64,000 nucleotides of DNA. Source: Calliopum simillimum. Lineage: Eukaryota > Arthropoda > Insecta > Diptera > Lauxaniidae. The stretch lies in the NCBI GenBank assembly GCA_951812925.1, contig OX638370.1:111862897-111926896 (forward strand). The letters are read 5' to 3'. The stretch's first letter is position 1. Each line of letters opens with the position of its first letter. The notes beneath the pieces were generated by a model. The model made no database searches. It was given only the letters and a program-made list of their open reading frames with translations, and had not been told where the DNA came from. Positions 60,625-64,000 of this stretch are shown here, in pieces. Both the position numbers and the translations under genes were made by a program.

Positions 60625-61020
60625 GGCATGTCGGGTGACCTTCGGAAATCTTTGGGTGTCACAGAAAACTATTAGTTAAGGTTTTTTGATAGTTCGCCAT
60701 GCATTTTTTCCTTCTCGTATTCTTCGTTTTGAGTACGAAGCCTTCGGGTGACCTTCGGGAACCTTCGGGTATTTTAAAAAAACTACCTGTTAAAGTTCTT
60801 TGACAGTTTGCCATCGATTTTTTCTTTCTCGCATACCTAGGTATTCTTCGTTTTGACTATCAAGCCTTCGGGTGACCTTCGGCAAACTTTGGGTGGCCCA
60901 GAAAATTATCAATTAAAACTTGATGAAAGTTTGCCATAGATATTTTCCCTCCAGTGTACCCAGATATTCTTCGTTTTGACTATGAAGCCTTCGGGTGATC
61001 TTCGGAAACCTTCGTGTATA
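60625..61020 (+). repeat. Tandem array, ~120 bp unit, about 3.5 copies
   Basis: GAAGCCTTCGGGTGACCTTC + GGAAACCTTCGGGT recurs near 60633 (partial), 60740, 60860 and 60985. Intervening AGTTTGCCAT, TTTTTCTTTCTCG and ATTCTTCGTTTTGACTATG blocks recur in the same order. Higher GC and CpG content sets it apart from its surroundings. It lies within element E. Confidence 0.8.
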
Positions 61021-61876
61021 GCATCAACACATTTCCATACCTGAGATACACTCATTCCCAAAATTTTAGCTGAATTGGCTTAGTAGTTCCTGAGTAATAA
61101 TGCTTCACACACACACAGTCATTGTACATATAGATGAACCTTAAAAAATTTTACATACTAGCCATTGTTGAAGAATGTTCTGAGGGGCGATTTTTTTACA
61201 TATTCATTGGCCCTAGGTCCAATGTTTTCGCAAGGTTTGAGACAATTTTGTGCCCTCGGATTTTTGTGCCCCTCAAAATACCATTTTTTTAGACGTATTT
61301 TCGCATGAAAAATCGACATTTGAGCTTCTTTTCAAGTGTGTTACCACCGAACCAGTGGTGGCACACCCTTTTATCTGGACATAACTTTTAGTCATAACAT
61401 TAAAAAATCATATTTCATGAGGAATATTGCGAAAAAATAATCGCCCCCAGAGCAGCATGTTAGAAACCGAAAATTACCAGATTTTGGGTAAAAACCATTC
61501 ACACAACTTTGAAGACCCATATCTAGCGTTCTACCTAAGGCACATCAACGAGATGCAGTTTTTCTTACGTCTTAACATTCATGTTAAAGATACTAAAAGC
61601 CCAAAACAATTTGCTGAACCGCCTCAAAAGTTATGGCTCAATAACGGAAGCGGCTTATTCAATTCACACTCAAAATTTGTGGATTTTGCTCGAATTTCGG
61701 CAAAAAAAATAAAAAATAAAGCTTCCAGGCGGTAGCACACGCATGTTTTTGTATTTACCATCATCCAATAAGTGTCCCAGACATGTTGGAATGGATGGGA
61801 AATGCAACGGGTGCTGACTCGGCGAACGGAGACCTATTCACACCGAAGTCCACACTTGCTGAGATTTCCCCATATA

Positions 61877-64000
61877 TTGAATAAATAAATAAATAAATGT
61901 TTACATTTTACATTTGGTTATAGAATGTAAAAAAAAACTGAAAATCTGGATCAAATAAGATTACTTTCGGATATGCCGGCGAAGAGTGATTTTTAAAAAA
62001 TCGAAAATTTAATAAAAAGAAAAATGTTTATGATAAGTTCCACTCTAACATTTCACATTTACGTTCACTGCATTAAAGAAAACATCATAAATATTTATTT
62101 TTAAATAAATATAACAGCTTTTTTTTTTTTGAGTTTTCTTCTCCATACTATCAAAGAAAAACTCTTTAAGTATTCTGAATATACTTACTATAGACGTTAA
62201 AGTTTTTTTTTACAGAAATAGCATATTTTGCTTCAAATGCAACTAACTAATACTTAATTTTTAATACTACAAATACGCCCAAAAGCGTATTAAGTTACCT
62301 CAGAGTTATATTTATTTCAAATGATATGCTATTAACGAAGATTTAGTTCATTCCCTTATAATTTCCGATTTAAGTGATCATTATTTCTTTATTTACTTTT
62401 TAATGCTATGAAAACCCTATAATATGGTACACGACCTAGGATACTAAGCATTCTCGATCAATATGTCAATTGTGATTTAAATGAAACATGCGCTAGAGGC
62501 GCTATGAAAGACTTTCGATTTCTGCTGAGTAATGTATACAATGATTGATTGACCCCACAGTTCAATAGACTTGAGAGCGTAAATGACGTTACTATTATTT
62601 ATCTAGAAGAAAACATTTTTCAAAACTAAAAGTAAAAATTTAAAACTAAGTACATATGTAGGTACAGTTTCGTTGTAATATTCTTCTTTATTTTGGGAAC
62701 TGCTGCTTATAATTTAAACAGTAAAAATATATAAAGATGTCAAATTTGTATATGTTTATTAAAAATATATCGCTCGTTTACTGTAAGAACGTCACAACTC
62801 AAAAAATTCGATTTTGCAGAAAATATGTTTAAAGATTTCAATTGAAAAAGTTATTTGTTTCTCAAACGGTGACCGTAAAAGATATTATTATGAAATTTTC
62901 ACACAATACACAAGACAAAAAATTTGTCCTACCTTTTTAACTATATTAGAATTGCAGCACGACTTTGAATTATACACCATTAGAAAGGTATATGTGTGTA
63001 AATGTGCACAAAGCGAAAACTGTTTGAAATTAAATGCAAATTTTTCAATATTAACAACGACAAAATACGCGGTCACACAGAGCTAAAAAGAGGATACAGC
63101 ACAAAGAGAAAAACAAAAAACCGACTTCATGTTTTTTGTTTTCTTTTAATTTCACATTTGACATTGTACCAGGAATGATAAATGAACTTTTCTATTTTGT
63201 ACCAAATAGCAAAAATAGTACTAAAACTGTACAAAAAGTACGAAAATTATTTAATACATTTGTGGTCATATTTTGATCATTTGGCGATTCTAGTAACGAA
63301 TAATTCTGCATCATTAATTCAAAATTCGCGTTTTTTGAGCTGCGACGTTCTTGTAGTAAATAAGCGATATAATGATGTTTTACAAAATTTTAATTTGGTC
63401 AAAGTCTTTTTGGAAAACTTCCAAATGATACACCTACTCTACGAATAAATGATGATAATTCTTGCAACAGCTGAGTAGGTATAGAAAATGTGTAGGTGTA
63501 GGTGGGGAAGCATTGCTGCAGTTAGGAATTTTTTCTTCATATCATATAAACTAAGCAAATGGACACGCTTGTTAACTCAAAAAGCATAAATTTAAATTTT
63601 TATTTTAGTTTAAATCAAAAAACATGTCAATGCCATTTTTGTACCAAAAGTAAAAGAACAACAATTTTATTTGACTTTTATTGTATTTATGCTATTGAGA
63701 TTTCATAAATAAACATTTCGATAATTGCCATACAATTTTGTAAACTTTATTTTATTTAAAATCATTTTAAAATTGTTTATTTATTTATCAAATAGTAATT
63801 GCTAAGTAAATAACAATAATGCTGCCAAAAACATACAATACAAATAGACAAACAAAGTTTCAAAGCTTATTGTTTTTATTAATTTGTTAGTATAGGCCTC
63901 AACTTCCGAGCCGGAATAACAATCAATTGATTTTGACACATTTTGTTTCACTTAAATGTTTGTTCCAATTGTGATGTTCCAACACTTTCAATGCTATTTA
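61877..64000. other. AT-rich non-coding stretch to the right edge
   Basis: ATAAATAAATAAATAAAT follows element E. Open frames at 62814-63086 and 63182-63448 are Lys/Asn/Tyr-rich without recognisable motifs, as expected by chance in AT-rich DNA. I see no gene. Confidence 0.45.

Larger units (their letters stand above)
59430..61876. mobile_element. Element E: 2.4 kb TIR element enclosing two tandem arrays
   Basis: Inverted ends of about 31 bp (TATAT then GGGGAAATCTCAGCAAGTG, then TGGACTT) lie at 59430-59460 and 61846-61876. The body contains the tandem arrays at 59.7-60.1 and 60.6-61.0 kb. It also has an open frame, 61427-61735, that I do not recognise. No transposase domain is visible, so it is probably non-autonomous. 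Confidence 0.8.

Noticed and set aside
60625..61020. CRISPR-like array
   Set aside because: Units are ~120 bp with no spacer-repeat alternation, and the genome is eukaryotic. It is an ordinary tandem array.
61427..61735. 102-codon plus-strand frame in element E
   Set aside because: No recognisable domain. The element shows no other coding remnants. Not called as a gene.
62814..63448. Two 88-90 codon plus-strand frames near the right edge
   Set aside because: AT-driven composition (Lys, Asn, Tyr, Ile), no motif or flanking gene structure.

Overview
The window is animal nuclear DNA that is AT-rich, intron-bearing and dense in transposon relics. Gene content and repeats point to a higher dipteran fly. 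The evidence is two genes whose exons and phases can be read directly, 54-65 bp fly-sized introns, Tc1/mariner relics, RNase H-bearing and R1-like LINE relics, and a 'TTGATCAGCGTCACC / GAGTCGATATAGCCATGTCC' type motif that is common in fly genomes. I cannot name the species.

Left 11 kb (minus strand). Twelve exons spanning 8337 to 1 encode about 1,700 residues of Fab1/PIKfyve, the phosphatidylinositol 3-phosphate 5-kinase: FYVE, DEP, CCT/TCP-1-like, Cys/His-rich region, and the start of the lipid kinase domain. The gene runs off the left edge inside the kinase domain. All eleven introns keep the reading frame. Just upstream on the same strand lies a three-exon, 80-residue anaphase-promoting complex subunit 13 (APC13) gene (10680 to 8404). 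Its stop codon is only 66 nt before the fab1 start codon, so shared or dicistronic transcription should be considered. A CAGCTG-rich block at 10.9 kb is the likely promoter of this pair.

From 11 to 64 kb I see no intact coding gene. The sequence is transposon debris. It includes foldback elements with long arms (4.4, 16.4-17.5, 23.8, 27.3-29.1, 34.0, 36.5 and 52.6-53.9 kb), mariner relics (19.7, 30.6, 53.1 kb), non-LTR retrotransposon relics (12.7, 24.9, 30.8, 45.4 kb), hAT-like and piggyBac-like MITEs, and diverged tandem arrays (49.9, 55-56.4, 59.7-61.0 kb). Three blocks with leader-like composition and good splice donors (38.4-38.8, 54.2-54.8, 57.4-57.6 kb) could be alternative first exons of a plus-strand gene lying to the right of the window. 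This is inference.

The most unusual signal is a set of five elements (22.8-23.7, 35.1-36.4, 39.6-40.8, 40.9-41.8 and 59.4-61.9 kb). Their termini all carry a GGGG/CCCC core. In four of them an element-specific subterminal motif ending in or next to CCCC is repeated several times inside the element in both orientations. One of the five carries a broken lysine-rich, PHD-like Cys/His coding tail, suggesting descent from a DNA transposon with a zinc-finger C terminus.
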